Source: an uncultured Agathobacter sp.
GTDB lineage: Bacteria > Bacillota > Clostridia > Lachnospirales > Lachnospiraceae
Direction of reading: 5' to 3'
Assembly: GCA_945910395.1 (NCBI GenBank)
Contig: CAMDYX010000015.1
Location: forward strand, 1 to 54,189
Length of the DNA stretch: 54,189 nucleotides
Part shown: positions 1 through 7,841 of the stretch, in pieces
Layout of the letters: each line of letters opens with the position of its first letter
How positions within the stretch are numbered: the first letter of the stretch is position 1
The notes under the pieces: generated by a model
What the model was told of the DNA's origin: nothing
Seen by the model: only the letters and a program-made list of their open reading frames with translations
Databases searched by the model: none
Made by a program: the position numbers and the translations under genes

Positions 1-48
1 GCCAGATTGTGGCTCTGGAGGCCCAGGGTTCGAATCCCTGTATCCACC
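1..48 (+). tRNA. tRNA-His (GTG), 5' part cut off by the window start
   Basis: The 3' half of a tRNA is visible. The anticodon stem CCAGA/TCTGG encloses the loop TTGTGGC, giving anticodon GTG (His). The T arm is CAGGG-TTCGAAT-CCCTG, and the 3' acceptor strand TATCCAC is followed by a C at the discriminator position, as expected for bacterial tRNA-His. CCA is not encoded. The D arm and 5' acceptor strand lie before base 1. Confidence 0.9.
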
Positions 49-122
49 CTGTTGCAAGTGCAACAAACGTGTCGTGCGCACTTAGTTGATGCGCAGCCGC
101 GCAGCGCACGGGTATTCACTCT

Positions 123-194
123 AGGGCTATCGCCAAGCGGTAAGGCACAGGATTTTGATTCCTGCATTCGTTGGTTCGAATCCAACTAGCCCTG
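123..194 (+). tRNA. tRNA-Gln (TTG)
   Basis: A full cloverleaf can be drawn. The acceptor pairs AGGGCTA with TAGCCCT, the anticodon stem CAGGA/TCCTG holds the loop TTTTGAT (anticodon TTG), and the T arm is GTTGG-TTCGAAT-CCAAC. It is the second member of a His-Gln-Lys tRNA cluster and is probably co-transcribed with both neighbours. CCA is not encoded. Confidence 0.95.
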
Positions 195-225
195 CTACTT
201 CTAAGAAGTAAACAAATAAATATAT

Positions 226-298
226 GGGATACTAGCTCAGGTGGTAGAGCACTTGACTTTTAATCAAGTTGTCGGGGGTTCGAATCCCCCGTGTCTCA
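226..298 (+). tRNA. tRNA-Lys (TTT)
   Basis: The anticodon stem CTTGA/TCAAG encloses CTTTTAA, giving anticodon TTT. The T arm is GGGGG-TTCGAAT-CCCCC. The acceptor GGGATAC pairs with GTGTCTC using two G-T wobbles. It is the last tRNA of the cluster and is followed at once by an intrinsic terminator. Confidence 0.95.
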
Positions 299-306
299 TT
301 AAAAAG

Positions 307-342
307 TAGAGGATAAGCAGAAGGCTTATCCTCTATTTTTTT
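307..342 (+). terminator. Intrinsic terminator of the tRNA cluster
   Basis: A perfect 12-bp stem (TAGAGGATAAGC / GCTTATCCTCTA) with a 5-nt loop is followed by a run of seven T, directly after tRNA-Lys. Confidence 0.9.
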
Positions 343-401
343 AATGATATAAGGGATACGAATCCCCCGTTTTTGGCACATTTCATATCATAAATTTCTC
401 C

Positions 402-598
402 CTATACCTAATTTCAATGAAAAAAGCGCTTAAAAACCCTGTTTTTGCAGTCAATTGTATGTTTTTACGACTTCAATTTCGCTGTGTACCTAAGGATGTG
501 CCAATTCTTAGGTACAGACGAAAATGCAACCGCTTAAATTATACAATTAGGCTCCAAAACAGGAAAAAGGCGGTCATTTTTCATTGATTTTAGGTATG
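402..598 (+). repeat. Family 2 palindromic repeat, copy 1
   Basis: About 200 bp with nested inverted repeats. The outer arms are TACCTAA plus CAATGAAAAA and TTTTTCATTG plus TTAGGTA. Inner arms are AATTGTATG and its diverged partner TTATACAATT. A central hairpin GTACCTAAG...CTTAGGTAC lies at about 497-523. The copies at 23939-24136 and 44437-44640 share the same plan and much of the sequence. No protein is encoded. An 8-bp hairpin (AAGAAGCC/GGCTTCTT, 644-669) follows but has no T-run. Confidence 0.75.
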
Positions 599-719
599 GC
601 GAAAGATTTGCATCGCGAAATAAGACAATTCCGGCGAAAAGCAAAGAAGCCAGCATCAACCGGCTTCTTAGGAGAAAATGTTATAAATAATAAGAAAGTA
701 GATATATATGAACTAGTGA

Positions 720-872
720 TTGGCTAGAGAATTTTTTGGCGGAGCTGACAAAGTAGTGAACAAAATCAACGACTTAACAACTCCTTTTGATAAAAACATT
801 GTATGTAATATTTGTGTCGGAAATATGTACGGATTTGAAAAACTTTATAAAGAATTCTTAAGATTTTCATAA
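720..872 (+). pseudogene. Short gene-like remnant (about 50 codons)
   Basis: The 809-bp stretch between the tRNA cluster and the first full gene holds two repeats and this open frame. It reads from a TTG just after tandem stops TAG-TGA, begins with residues like AREFFGGADK and ends EKLYKEFLRFS. The composition looks protein-like (Gly-Ala-Asp-Lys, a Cys-x-x-Cys, amphipathic tail), but there is no ribosome-binding site. An ATG at 708 in the same frame is stopped after one codon. It may be the 3' remnant of a decayed gene. I do not recognise the family. Confidence 0.3.
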
Positions 873-939
873 ATACATTTTTCGGGTGGCAATGTTTGGA
901 GAATGTGATACAATTCTTCTATAATAAATAATAAGAATA

Positions 940-1120
940 CTCCCATTTCGAATTTGCTTTCCTAAATGAATTTGCATATTCGAATCAGAACACGCTCCTG
1001 CTTCGTAAAAAGCGTAGCGGTACTAAATTCGCAATGAATTGCTCATTAAGTGCCGACGCTTTTTAAAAGTTCTGCTTCGAATAGCAAAATTCATTCTCAG
1101 GAATGCCAATCTGAAATAGG
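940..1120 (+). repeat. Family 1 palindromic element, copy 1 (forward)
   Basis: It starts CTCCCATTTCG and ends with a degraded CTGAAATAGG. The interior has the family hallmarks: AATTTGCATATTCGAATCAGAAC, the core hairpin AAAAAGCGT...ACGCTTTTT around GGTACTAAATTCGC, and TTCGAATAGCAAAATTCATTC. The whole element folds as one imperfect palindrome. It ends 31 nt before the start codon of the next gene. Confidence 0.85.
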
Positions 1121-1151
1121 TGTAAAAAAGTAATTGATAGGAGAAAATCAT

Positions 1152-2018
1152 ATGAAGATAGCAGTAACCTACGATAAAGAGAATCATTCCGTATGGCAGC
1201 ATTTCGGAAGAACAGAGGCTTTTAAGGTATATGATGTGGAGGGCGGCAGTATTACACACAGCGAGGTGGTCTCAACAAATGGAAACGGACACGGAGCATT
1301 GCCGGGATTTATCAAAAGCCTAGGGGCGGATGTTGTAATCTGCGGAGGCTTAGGAGCTCCGCTTGTGGATATGATTCATTCCCTTGGTATGGAGCTGTAT
1401 CCGGGAGTTACGGGAGATGCAGATAAAGCAGCAGAAAAATTCCTCTCGGGAGAACTGCAGACCAACGAGGAAGCGGTACATGTAGGTTGTCATCATGGAC
1501 ACGACGAGCATGAGGAGGGGCATTCTTGTGGCTGTCACCACGACGAAGGACATTCTCATGAGGAGGGATTTTCCTGCGGTTGTCATACTCCGGTGGGAAA
1601 TGAAGGAAAAACCTGCAGAGTACACTATGAGGGCACCTTCAATAACGGAGAAAAATTTGATTCTTCCTACGACCGGGGCGAAACACTGGAGTTTGTCTGC
1701 GGTGCAGGAATGATGATCAAGGGCTTCGATGAAGCGGTAAAGGAAATGAAGATCGGTGAGATAAAAAATGTGCATCTGATGCCGGAAGACGCTTATGGAC
1801 TGCCGGATCCGGCCGCCATTTTCAATGTGGATATCAGTGAGCTTCCGGGTTCTGAGAATCTGGAGGAAGGGCAGCAGGTGTATCTTACGAATCAATTTGG
1901 ACAGCCGATTCCGGTTACAGTTGCAGCAAAGGATGAGACAACCATTACTTTTGACGCAAACCATGAGATGGCCGGAAAGGAACTTAATTTTAAGATTGAG
2001 CTTGTAGAAGTGCTATAA
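1152..2018 (+). CDS. NifX-like (dinitrogenase Fe-Mo cofactor) domain / His-Cys-rich linker / SlyD-type FKBP prolyl isomerase fusion
   Basis: This 288-residue protein has three parts. Residues 1-105 resemble the NifX/NifB/YpsA-associated Fe-Mo cofactor domain (KIAVTYDKENHSVWQHFGR, GADVVICGGLG). Residues 110-145 form a metal-ligand-rich linker with 11 His and 5 Cys. Residues 152-288 are a SlyD-like FKBP with the insert-in-flap domain (CRVHYEGTF, KGFDEAVKEMK, PEDAYG). SlyD proteins bind Ni and other metals and act as prolyl isomerase chaperones. A cytoplasmic metallochaperone or metal-cofactor role is therefore inferred. The ATG at 1152 is preferred over an upstream GTG-like frame start because AGGAG lies 8 nt before it. 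A single-gene unit is likely, with a terminator at 2048. Confidence 0.85.
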   Translation: MKIAVTYDKENHSVWQHFGRTEAFKVYDVEGGSITHSEVVSTNGNGHGALPGFIKSLGADVVICGGLGAPLVDMIHSLGMELYPGVTGDADKAAEKFLSGELQTNEEAVHVGCHHGHDEHEEGHSCGCHHDEGHSHEEGFSCGCHTPVGNEGKTCRVHYEGTFNNGEKFDSSYDRGETLEFVCGAGMMIKGFDEAVKEMKIGEIKNVHLMPEDAYGLPDPAAIFNVDISELPGSENLEEGQQVYLTNQFGQPIPVTVAAKDETTITFDANHEMAGKELNFKIELVEVL

Positions 2019-2047
2019 CAAGGAATTTTATCCAAACAGGAATTAAG

Positions 2048-2083
2048 AAAGATTCGTCCCTGATTCAAGGATGAGTCTTTTTT
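2048..2083 (+). terminator. Intrinsic terminator after the NifX-SlyD fusion gene
   Basis: A 12-bp stem with two wobbles (AAAGATTCGTCC / GGATGAGTCTTT), a 9-nt loop and T-run. Confidence 0.8.
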
Positions 2084-2107
2084 ATTAGCTGCAGGAAGGA
2101 GTTTGGT

Positions 2108-2818
2108 ATGCTGCGGGACAAGGATATCAGGGAGCCACTGTTCGATTTTTTAGAAGAAACCTACGGGAAGGTGCGGATCATTGAAGAGAAAAATGTGGGA
2201 AATTCAAGAGCGGATGTTGTCATGGTGGCGCCGGATGCCCTATATGGCATTGAAATCAAGAGCGATGCCGATACCTATACCAGACTTGCAACCCAGGTAA
2301 AGGATTACGACAAATACTTTGACTACAATTTTGCCGTGGTGGGAACAAGCCACGCCTTCCACATCAGGGAGCATATACCAAAGTATTGGGGAGTGATTAC
2401 CGTAGAGGAAACGGAGGGTGGGCCTGACTTTTATATGCTGCAAAAACCACAGCAAAATCCGAAGGCTTCCTGGAGAAAAAAACTGGAGATTTTGTGGAGA
2501 CCTGAGCTTGCCAAAATTCAGGAGTGGAACCAGATGCCTAAATATAAGGAAAAGAGTAAGCACTTCGTAGTTACAAAGATTGCAGAAAAGGTACCGGATA
2601 AAATTTCCGAACAAGCATTAAAGGAACAGGTCAGCAAGCTTCTTATGGAGAGAGACTATAATGCGGTAGAGGAGCTGCTTGCAGAGTACCGCAAGGGGGA
2701 GATACAAAAACAATTGGAGAGGAAAGAAAATCCCGAAAAGCAGCTTGAATGGATGATGGAGCAGAGTGCCGCAAAAGCAAATTTTAAGCGGAAACGGCAC
2801 AAATCAAAACGCAGGTAA
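2108..2818 (+). CDS. sce7726-family protein (PD-(D/E)XK nuclease-like fold)
   Basis: A 236-residue cytoplasmic protein. The N-terminal third (MLRDKDIREPLFDFL, SRADVVMV, GIEIKSDADTYTRLATQVKDY) matches the sce7726 family, whose D...E-x-K pattern resembles restriction-endonuclease-fold nucleases. Here the candidate residues are the Asp of ADVV and Glu/Lys of EIKSD. The C-terminal tail from about 195 is strongly basic and charged (QKQLERKENPEKQ, KRKRHKSKRR), which would suit nucleic-acid contact. No restriction or phage genes are nearby. It has an AGGAAGGAG site before ATG. The biochemical activity is unproven. Confidence 0.75.
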   Translation: MLRDKDIREPLFDFLEETYGKVRIIEEKNVGNSRADVVMVAPDALYGIEIKSDADTYTRLATQVKDYDKYFDYNFAVVGTSHAFHIREHIPKYWGVITVEETEGGPDFYMLQKPQQNPKASWRKKLEILWRPELAKIQEWNQMPKYKEKSKHFVVTKIAEKVPDKISEQALKEQVSKLLMERDYNAVEELLAEYRKGEIQKQLERKENPEKQLEWMMEQSAAKANFKRKRHKSKRR

Positions 2819-2960
2819 GGACAAGCAGTTGTGGTACAAGCAGCTACTAAATAAGCAGTTACTAAACAACTCGAAACATCTTGCTATTTTTGGGGAAACC
2901 GATTAGTATAGTATGTAAGGAACTTATGCACTATAAAATGTAAGGGTTTGGGGAAACACT

Positions 2961-4829
2961 ATGGAAAAAAAGGTAAAAAAAGAGAAAACTCCGAAGGCGG
3001 CAAAAGCTGTGAAAGCACCAAAGACACCGAAGGAACCAAAATTACCGAAAAAAGCGAAGCAACAGAAGGAGAAGAAAGCCGGTAAGGCCGTAAGAGGAAA
3101 AAGTGTAGCAACGATGTTTACGGTGGTGCTGATTGTCATTGCACTGGTTGCTACTTTATCGAACTTAATGAACTATACTGCTCTAAAAGGAATGGGAAGC
3201 AGTATTGATAAGATCACACAAATCGGACTGGCAAATACAGAGCTGATCAGTGATGTAAAGTGCACTATTGAAGCAATTCAGAAGGATTTCTACGGGTATT
3301 CTTCTACCGGTGCGAAAACGGATGCCCATTCGAATTTTGGTGTAAATTACGATTTGGATACCCAGCATCTGGATAAGCTGCTGGTGCAGATGGCAGAACA
3401 GGGCTGGGATAGTGAGGTCGCGGATTTACAAGCGAATCTGGAGGAGATGTATGATAACATGTCAAAGATCATGTATTATGCAGATCTTGAGGACTCAGTA
3501 AATGACACCTCTATTGTTGCAGCACAGAAGGTCGTACAGCTGAATACCATTCAAAATGTCATTGATAATATGAATGCGAGTCTGGACTTACTTGCCGCAG
3601 CCTGTGATGAACAGACTGCAAAGGCCATTGCAGAAGCAGAAAGTCTGCAGACCCGGATGATGGCAGTTAGTCTGGTTATGATTCTGCTTACCATTGTCTT
3701 CAGCGTTGCGGGAGGCTTTTTCTCTTACGCAAGAATAGCAAAGCCACTGAAAAAAGCGGCAAAGGATTTGGGAGTAATCATTGCAGATATCCGTGAGGGA
3801 CACGGGGATCTGACAAATCATATTAAGTACGACGGACAAGATGAAATCGGACTTATGGTAGGTGGCTTTAATGAATTTATTGACGTTCTGAAGGATATGA
3901 TCGACAAGATCAAGAGTGGATCTTACCAGTTAGAAGAGGCAGCAGAGCTTGTAAATGAAGGAGTACGGGCTGCCGGTGACAAGATCTCAAGCACCTCCGC
4001 TACGATGCAGGAGCTTACTGCAAGTATGGAGGAAGCAACGGCTTCCATGGAGCGCATTTCTCATAATATCGAGCAGATCGGGCATGAAATTGTGGCTATG
4101 GCGGATCAGACAAATGAAGGTCTGGATTTTGCGGATAATATCAGGCAACGTGCGGATGAGATGAAGGAGAATGCGGAGGTTAGCCAGAATCAGGCAAACG
4201 GTATAGTAGGGGAGATTTCCGAACAGCTTGAGAATGCCATTGAGCAGAGTAAGCAGGTTGCCAAGATCAATGAGCTTACCGACGAAATCCTTTCGATTTC
4301 TTCTCAGACGAACTTACTGGCATTAAACGCATCTATTGAGGCAGCCAGGGCCGGGGAAGCTGGACGAGGATTTGCGGTTGTTGCAGAGGAAATCCGTAAC
4401 CTTGCAGACCAAAGCAGAAGCACGGCGAACGGTATTCAGGATATCAGCGCCCTCGTTATTCAGTCTGTGGAGGCACTTGCCAATAACGCAAAACGTATGC
4501 TTCAGTTTGTAAACGAGGATGTACTTTTAGCTTATCAGAACATGGTGCAGAATGGTGTCACCTATCATGAGGATGCCAACCAGATGAATCAGATGATGCA
4601 AATGCTTCAGGAGGCGACGGAACAGCTTCGTGCAGCAGCGGACGAGATTACACTTGCAGCCACCGGAGTTACAGAGGCCGTGAACCAGAGTGCCCTTGGC
4701 ATCGGAAATGCTGCTGAATACACGGGTGAGGTTGCGGAGCATATGCAGCTCATCAATGAATCTGTGGAGCAGAATCTTTCCATTGCCGATTCCTTAAAGG
4801 ATGAAGTAAAAGGCTTCAAATGTGAATAG
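2961..4829 (+). CDS. Methyl-accepting chemotaxis protein with Lys/Pro-rich N-terminal tail
   Basis: A 622-residue transmembrane chemoreceptor. Residues 1-48 are a repetitive Lys/Ala/Pro tail ([19 protein letters not shown]) that precedes TM1 (about 49-71). An extracytoplasmic helical sensor follows, then TM2 (about 233-255), a HAMP domain (about 256-310) and the MCP signalling domain. Its hairpin tip lies near 446-486 ([20 protein letters not shown]). The protein would relay an extracellular ligand signal to CheA/CheW, neither of which is in this window. The Lys-rich cytoplasmic extension is unusual. The next genes encode a substrate-binding-protein importer, so a link to its ligand is possible but only inferred. 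Confidence 0.93.
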   Translation: MEKKVKKEKTPKAAKAVKAPKTPKEPKLPKKAKQQKEKKAGKAVRGKSVATMFTVVLIVIALVATLSNLMNYTALKGMGSSIDKITQIGLANTELISDVKCTIEAIQKDFYGYSSTGAKTDAHSNFGVNYDLDTQHLDKLLVQMAEQGWDSEVADLQANLEEMYDNMSKIMYYADLEDSVNDTSIVAAQKVVQLNTIQNVIDNMNASLDLLAAACDEQTAKAIAEAESLQTRMMAVSLVMILLTIVFSVAGGFFSYARIAKPLKKAAKDLGVIIADIREGHGDLTNHIKYDGQDEIGLMVGGFNEFIDVLKDMIDKIKSGSYQLEEAAELVNEGVRAAGDKISSTSATMQELTASMEEATASMERISHNIEQIGHEIVAMADQTNEGLDFADNIRQRADEMKENAEVSQNQANGIVGEISEQLENAIEQSKQVAKINELTDEILSISSQTNLLALNASIEAARAGEAGRGFAVVAEEIRNLADQSRSTANGIQDISALVIQSVEALANNAKRMLQFVNEDVLLAYQNMVQNGVTYHEDANQMNQMMQMLQEATEQLRAAADEITLAATGVTEAVNQSALGIGNAAEYTGEVAEHMQLINESVEQNLSIADSLKDEVKGFKCE

Positions 4830-4978
4830 TATAATTAGCATAGAGATATTCCGAAAGGGTATCTCTATTCTTATTGCAGGAGATCCTTTCCAAAGCTTTT
4901 TACATGGAATTGTTTTTCTGAAGGAACATAGCTTGACTTTGGGGTATGCGTTCAATAAAATGAGACACAATAAAAAAA

Positions 4979-5049
4979 TCCCATTTCGAAAAAGTGTTCC
5001 TGAGAATGAATTATGCAAATTCATTCAGGAACACAATTCCGAAATGCGA
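4979..5049 (+). repeat. Family 1 element, internally deleted mini-copy
   Basis: Only the terminal arms are present: CCCATTTCGAAAAAGTGTTCC...GAATGAATT joined straight to TGCAAATTCATTCAGGAACA...TTCCGAAATG. The core hairpin and inner arms (about 110 bp) are missing. It forms a compact hairpin and ends 35 nt before the next start codon. Confidence 0.85.
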
Positions 5050-5084
5050 TATAAAAAATTGAAAAACTTGGAAAAGAGGGACTT

Positions 5085-6173
5085 ATGAAAAAGAAAGTAT
5101 TATGTATGTTAGCAGCAGCTACTATGATGGCAACCATGCTTGCAGGATGCAAAAGCAGCGGGCAGGAGGAACAGAGCACCACAGAAAATACCGCAGAGGT
5201 GGTAACCCAGACGGAGAGTGAAGCAGTAAGCAACGAAGGTGCAGAAAATGAAGCGGTAGAAGTAACAGAGGAGAGCGCTGTAGTTCGTATCGGAGCAATG
5301 AGTGGCCCAACTGCAATGGGAATGGTTAAGCTTATGAGCGATGCAGAAGCCGGAAATACCACAAACAAATATGAATTTGCTGAGCTTTCTACAGATGCAT
5401 CTGCATTTGTTGCGCCTCTTGCAAAGGGAGAGCTTGATATCGCAGCAGTTCCATCAAATCTTGCCGCAACGGTATATAACAATACAGAAGGTAAGATTGA
5501 AGTTCTCGCAATCAATAATAACGGCGTTCTTGCAGTAGTAGAGCGGGGTGAGGATGTCAACACCCTCGCCGATCTTGCAGGAAAGACTGTATATGCAACA
5601 GGACAGGGAGCAGTACCGGAGTACAGCATCCGTTATCTGCTTTCTGAAAATGGAGTAGACCCGGATTCCGATGTAACGATTCAGTGGTGCTCGGATACAA
5701 CGGAAGCTCTTTCCTATATTAATAATGATGAGCATGCGGTAGCAATTTTACCACAGCCTTTCGTAACGGCGGCCTGTGCCCAGGTAGAGGGACTTCGTGT
5801 GGCAATCGATCTGAATGATGAGTGGGCTGCCCTTAACAATGGTTCAAGCATGGTAATCGGAGTTGTGGTTGTCCGCAAAGAATTTGCAGAGGCTCACCCG
5901 GTGGAGGTGGCTGTATTTATGGATGAATATGCAGAATCTGTTGCCTACGCAAAAGAGGATGTGGAAGGTGCCGCAGCTTTGATTGAGCAGTATGGCATTG
6001 TGGGAAAAGCAGCCATTGCACAGAAGGCTTTGCCGGGCTGTCATTTATCAGGAGTTACCGGAGAAGAGATGAAGAATGAACTTAAGGGATTCTTACAGGT
6101 TCTTTACGACCAGAACCCTCAGTCAGTAGGTGGCGCAATGCCGGGAGAAGATTTTTATTTTGAAACCTATTAA
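5085..6173 (+). CDS. ABC transporter substrate-binding lipoprotein (SsuA/NMT1-like)
   Basis: A 362-residue secreted lipoprotein with a basic N-terminus, hydrophobic stretch and lipobox MLAGC (Cys22), then an acidic Thr/Glu/Ser-rich linker. From about residue 68 it resembles periplasmic-binding proteins of the nitrate/sulfonate/taurine/thiamine-precursor class (GAMSGPTAMGMVKLM, KGELDIAAVPSNLAATVY, LADLAGKTVYATGQG). It is the first gene of a three-gene importer with the permease and ATPase downstream. The substrate cannot be fixed: no TPP, cobalamin or other riboswitch is visible upstream. An AGAGGGA site precedes the ATG. Confidence 0.9.
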   Translation: MKKKVLCMLAAATMMATMLAGCKSSGQEEQSTTENTAEVVTQTESEAVSNEGAENEAVEVTEESAVVRIGAMSGPTAMGMVKLMSDAEAGNTTNKYEFAELSTDASAFVAPLAKGELDIAAVPSNLAATVYNNTEGKIEVLAINNNGVLAVVERGEDVNTLADLAGKTVYATGQGAVPEYSIRYLLSENGVDPDSDVTIQWCSDTTEALSYINNDEHAVAILPQPFVTAACAQVEGLRVAIDLNDEWAALNNGSSMVIGVVVVRKEFAEAHPVEVAVFMDEYAESVAYAKEDVEGAAALIEQYGIVGKAAIAQKALPGCHLSGVTGEEMKNELKGFLQVLYDQNPQSVGGAMPGEDFYFETY

Positions 6174-6885
6174 AAAAATTGCAGCAGTACTGTTTGCACT
6201 TCTGGTGTGGCAGCTTGTGGCCATGGAGATTCACGAAAAGATCCTTTTGGTGACACCGATAGAGGTGCTTATGCGAATGTTTACAATTTGGCAGGTGGAG
6301 GGCTTCTGGTCCTCCATTTGGTTTACCTTTTACCATATTGCCGGAGGATTTCTGTTGGGGCTGGGCCTTGGGATTATTCTTGCAATTCTGGCTGCAAAAT
6401 TTCCGTTTCTGGAGACGCTGCTGTGGCCCTGGATGGCGGTAATCAAATCGGTTCCTGTGGCTTCCTTTGTGGTGATCTGCCTGATATGGCTCTCTGCCAG
6501 AAATCTTTCTGTGTTCATTTCATTTCTGATCGTCCTGCCCATTATTTACCAGAATATGCTGGTGGGAATCCGGGCAGAAAATAAGGAAATGAAAGAAATG
6601 GCGCAGATTTTTAAGATTGGCTTATGGAAGCGGACGCGATACATAACCATACCACAGATCCGTCCCTATTTGATTTCTGCCTGTGCCGTTACAACGGGAA
6701 TGGCCTGGAAAGCCGGTATCGCGGCAGAGATTATTGGTACACCGAATGGCTCCATAGGAAAAATGCTGTATCTTGCAAAAATTACGCTGGATACGGATGA
6801 CCTGCTGGCATGGACGGTGATTATCGTGGCAATTAGTGTAGCAACCGAAAAGCTGTTTATGTGGGGGCTTAAGAAAATCTTATGA
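6160..6885 (+). CDS. ABC transporter permease (SsuC/TauC-like)
   Basis: About 241 residues with around six membrane helices and the binding-protein-dependent permease signature region (KEMAQIFKIGLWKRTRYITIPQIRPYL). It forms the channel of the importer encoded by the flanking genes. The start is uncertain. A GTG at 6130 opens the frame but has no ribosome-binding site. A TTG at 6160, giving MKPIKKIAAVLF, has GGGAGAAG about 9-12 nt upstream and is preferred. Either start overlaps the end of the lipoprotein gene, so the two are translationally coupled. Confidence 0.88.
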   Translation: MKPIKKIAAVLFALLVWQLVAMEIHEKILLVTPIEVLMRMFTIWQVEGFWSSIWFTFYHIAGGFLLGLGLGIILAILAAKFPFLETLLWPWMAVIKSVPVASFVVICLIWLSARNLSVFISFLIVLPIIYQNMLVGIRAENKEMKEMAQIFKIGLWKRTRYITIPQIRPYLISACAVTTGMAWKAGIAAEIIGTPNGSIGKMLYLAKITLDTDDLLAWTVIIVAISVATEKLFMWGLKKIL

Positions 6886-7490
6886 ATGTAGTGTTGGAAA
6901 AGATAGAAAAAGCATACGAGGGGAAGGTTGTGTTATCCGATTTTTCAGCCGTTTTTGAAGAAAAGAAAACGACTGCAGTTATGGGGGCTTCCGGTAGTGG
7001 AAAAACGACGCTCCTTCGAATTCTGATGGGGTTGGAAGCACCGGATGGCGGGAGCATAAGGGGAGTGCCCAAGCGCTTTTTTGCGGTTTTTCAGGAAGAC
7101 CGGCTGTGTGAAGAGTTTACGGTAGAAGAAAATATCCGGATGGTACTGTCGAAACCCTATGATGTTAAGAAAATCGAGGAATGTCTGGAACAGCTTGGTA
7201 TATCGGAGTGCCAAAAGCAGTCTGTAAATCAGTTGAGTGGCGGAATGAAGCGCCGTGTTGCAATTGCAAGAGCCATCCTTTCTGCTGATGAAGCAGCAGA
7301 GAATTCGGAAAGCTCAGATGGAATGATCGTGTTGGATGAACCCTTTAAAGGACTGGATGAGGAAACAAAGCAGAAAGTGATGGCATACGTTAAGCGTATG
7401 ACTGCCGGGAAAACCACCATTCTGGTCACTCACGAAAAGCTCGAAGCGGATGAGCTGGCGGATACGGTTTTTTATCTGGAAGGGCAATAG
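6882..7490 (+). CDS. ABC transporter ATP-binding protein (SsuB/TauB-like)
   Basis: A 202-residue ATPase, slightly shorter than the usual 240-260. It has Walker A GASGSGKTTLL (about residue 33), a Q-loop (FAVFQEDRL), the signature LSGGMKRRVAIARA and Walker B MIVLDEPFKGLD. The ATG overlaps the permease stop (ATGA), so translation is coupled. It would energise uptake of the ligand bound by the upstream lipoprotein. A Ser/Glu-rich insert (AAENSESSDG) sits between the signature and Walker B, which is uncommon. Confidence 0.92.
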   Translation: MNVVLEKIEKAYEGKVVLSDFSAVFEEKKTTAVMGASGSGKTTLLRILMGLEAPDGGSIRGVPKRFFAVFQEDRLCEEFTVEENIRMVLSKPYDVKKIEECLEQLGISECQKQSVNQLSGGMKRRVAIARAILSADEAAENSESSDGMIVLDEPFKGLDEETKQKVMAYVKRMTAGKTTILVTHEKLEADELADTVFYLEGQ

Positions 7491-7510
7491 TATAGGAATG
7501 CTCAGCGAGA

Positions 7511-7552
7511 TAGTGCGTAAAAAATAAAAATTTTTTTATGCACTATTTTCTT
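7511..7552 (+). terminator. Terminator of the SsuA-type importer operon
   Basis: A 14-bp stem with one wobble (TAGTGCGTAAAAAA / TTTTTTATGCACTA) followed by TTTTC and more T. Its A/T-rich flanks could allow use in both directions. It begins the 351-bp gap that also holds the promoter and leader of the next operon. Confidence 0.75.
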
Positions 7553-7642
7553 TTTTATGGCAAAATGCGGATAAATATACAAAAAATGTGAAAGATAATG
7601 TATAATTATTCGAAAAATCATAGATTAGGAAAAATGTTACAT

Positions 7643-7670
7643 TTGACAAATCAAGGATTCTTTGTATAAT
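7643..7670 (+). promoter_or_regulatory. Sigma-A promoter of the first peptide-transporter operon
   Basis: A perfect -35 TTGACA (7643-7648) and perfect -10 TATAAT (7665-7670) are separated by 16 bp. Transcription would begin near 7677 and give a leader of about 165 nt. Confidence 0.85.
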
Positions 7671-7714
7671 AGTAAAAGATTGTTTGCGTAAAGCGTACAA
7701 CTGTATTTGTGTGT

Positions 7715-7750
7715 AGTGCAATGGGTAAAGAGGCTCATGGCACTTTTTTT
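7715..7750 (+). terminator. Leader terminator (possible attenuator) before the first peptide-transporter operon
   Basis: A stem of AGTGCAATG / CATGGCACT with one mismatch is followed by seven T. It lies inside the 5' leader, between the promoter at 7643 and the lipoprotein gene at 7842. A terminator in this position would prevent expression unless it is read through. The second peptide-transporter operon has an analogous arrangement. No known riboswitch or T-box motif was recognised. Confidence 0.6.
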
Positions 7751-7841
7751 GGTTATACCCCAAAAATTCAACACGGCAATGCAATGACACTTTAACGCGG
7801 AGAATCGAGCTATGCTTATATTTTTATAGGAGGAAAAAGAA

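Noticed and set aside
1350-1964. Long minus-strand frame opposite the NifX-SlyD gene
   Set aside because: It is a shadow of the real gene: low-quality composition, no ribosome-binding site and full overlap with recognisable domains on the plus strand.
2860-2930. Sigma-D (flagellar) promoter before the chemoreceptor gene
   Set aside because: A CCGATTA -10-like string is present, but no TAAA lies at the proper 15-bp spacing.
4822-5088. 88-codon frame after the chemoreceptor gene
   Set aside because: It runs through the family 1 mini-copy, has no ribosome-binding site and overlaps the ends of both neighbours.
5085-7490. Thiamine-precursor importer
   Set aside because: The binding protein is of the broad NMT1/SsuA class, but there is no TPP riboswitch or thi gene nearby, so the substrate is left open.
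7721-7795. 24-codon ORF (MGKEAHGTFFGYTPK...) in the first peptide-transporter leader as a leader peptide
   Set aside because: No ribosome-binding site; it starts inside the terminator stem. The second operon's leader has only an unrelated 13-codon frame.
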